DNA of 5,232 nucleotides from Gammaproteobacteria bacterium (GTDB taxonomy: Bacteria > Pseudomonadota > Gammaproteobacteria > GRL18): positions 1 through 5,232 of the forward strand of contig DAOVUK010000275.1 in the NCBI GenBank assembly GCA_030632625.1, given 5' to 3'. Made by a program: the position numbers and the translations under genes. Of this stretch, positions 5,113-5,232 are shown piece by piece. The notes beneath the pieces are model-generated. The model searched no databases. It was not told the origin of the DNA and worked only from the letters and a program-made list of their open reading frames with translations. The first letter of the stretch is position 1. Every line of letters begins with the position of its first letter.

Positions 5113-5219
5113 TATTAACACTTGCCTTTATTGCATCAAATACAGACAATATCAATTACTATGAATCTGGATTAATGGCCTCTTATGACAAATATGAACA
5201 GCAGTCCCATAAAAAATAG
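5091..5219 (+). CDS. Possible 42-residue hydrophobic/charged small ORF overlapping the hpnC 3' end
   Basis: ATG 5091 lies inside the last codons of hpnC in another frame. The frame stays open to TAG at 5217-5219. The product has a hydrophobic start (MAGIFSLILTLAFIAS) and a polar tail ending in QQSHKK, an arrangement like a signal peptide or anchor with a short tail. No good Shine-Dalgarno sequence precedes it, so translation would depend on coupling with hpnC. It may equally be a chance frame, or the region may be a spacer before the next gene. Confidence 0.25.
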   Translation: MAGIFSLILTLAFIASNTDNINYYESGLMASYDKYEQQSHKK

Positions 5220-5232
5220 ATTTTCCTCTTCA

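Noticed and set aside
5185..5232. ATG at 5185 (MTNMNSSPIKNRFSSS) open to the window edge as the start of the next gene
   Set aside because: No ribosome site, no resemblance to the usual HpnD or HpnE N-terminus, and too short to judge.

Overview
The window is AT-rich bacterial chromosome. It most likely comes from a gammaproteobacterium that makes hopanoids or squalene. That rests on a clear hpnC homologue, IS200/IS605-type transposon remains and Shine-Dalgarno-like starts; the exact taxon cannot be read from this sequence.

Left edge (1-140): the right end of an IS200/IS605-family element, with the last codons of a TnpB-like protein, three consecutive hairpins and a terminal TCAA. This is the usual layout for the 3' part of an omega RNA. 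The following bases (141-156) would be its guide.

Minus-strand block (1754 down to 172): four small genes in tandem. They are a methionine-rich protein with three 11-residue repeats (1419-1754), a seven-helix membrane protein split by a frameshift in an A7 run (738-1314), a 33-codon ORF with a good ribosome site (607-708) and a zinc-ribbon protein (172-579). The last three are separated by only 27-29 bases and may be one operon. None has a known pathway.

Plus-strand gene (2061-3740): a secreted protein of 559 residues. Its C-terminal half resembles the DUF6345 family and carries a His/Cys pair laid out as in caspase/legumain-fold (clan CD) cysteine peptidases. It has its own candidate promoter and ribosome site. 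A near-perfect palindrome that could terminate from both sides separates it from a convergent small membrane-anchored protein with a perfect glycine zipper (3831-4049).

Right edge (4174-5112): hpnC, encoding hydroxysqualene synthase of the HpnCDE squalene pathway. A possible 42-residue ORF overlaps its 3' end. hpnD and hpnE are not in the window.

The genes do not form one recognisable pathway. The items most worth following up are the candidate caspase-like secreted peptidase, the frameshifted SWEET/PQ-loop-like membrane protein, the methionine-rich repeat protein and the TnpB/omega-RNA remnant.
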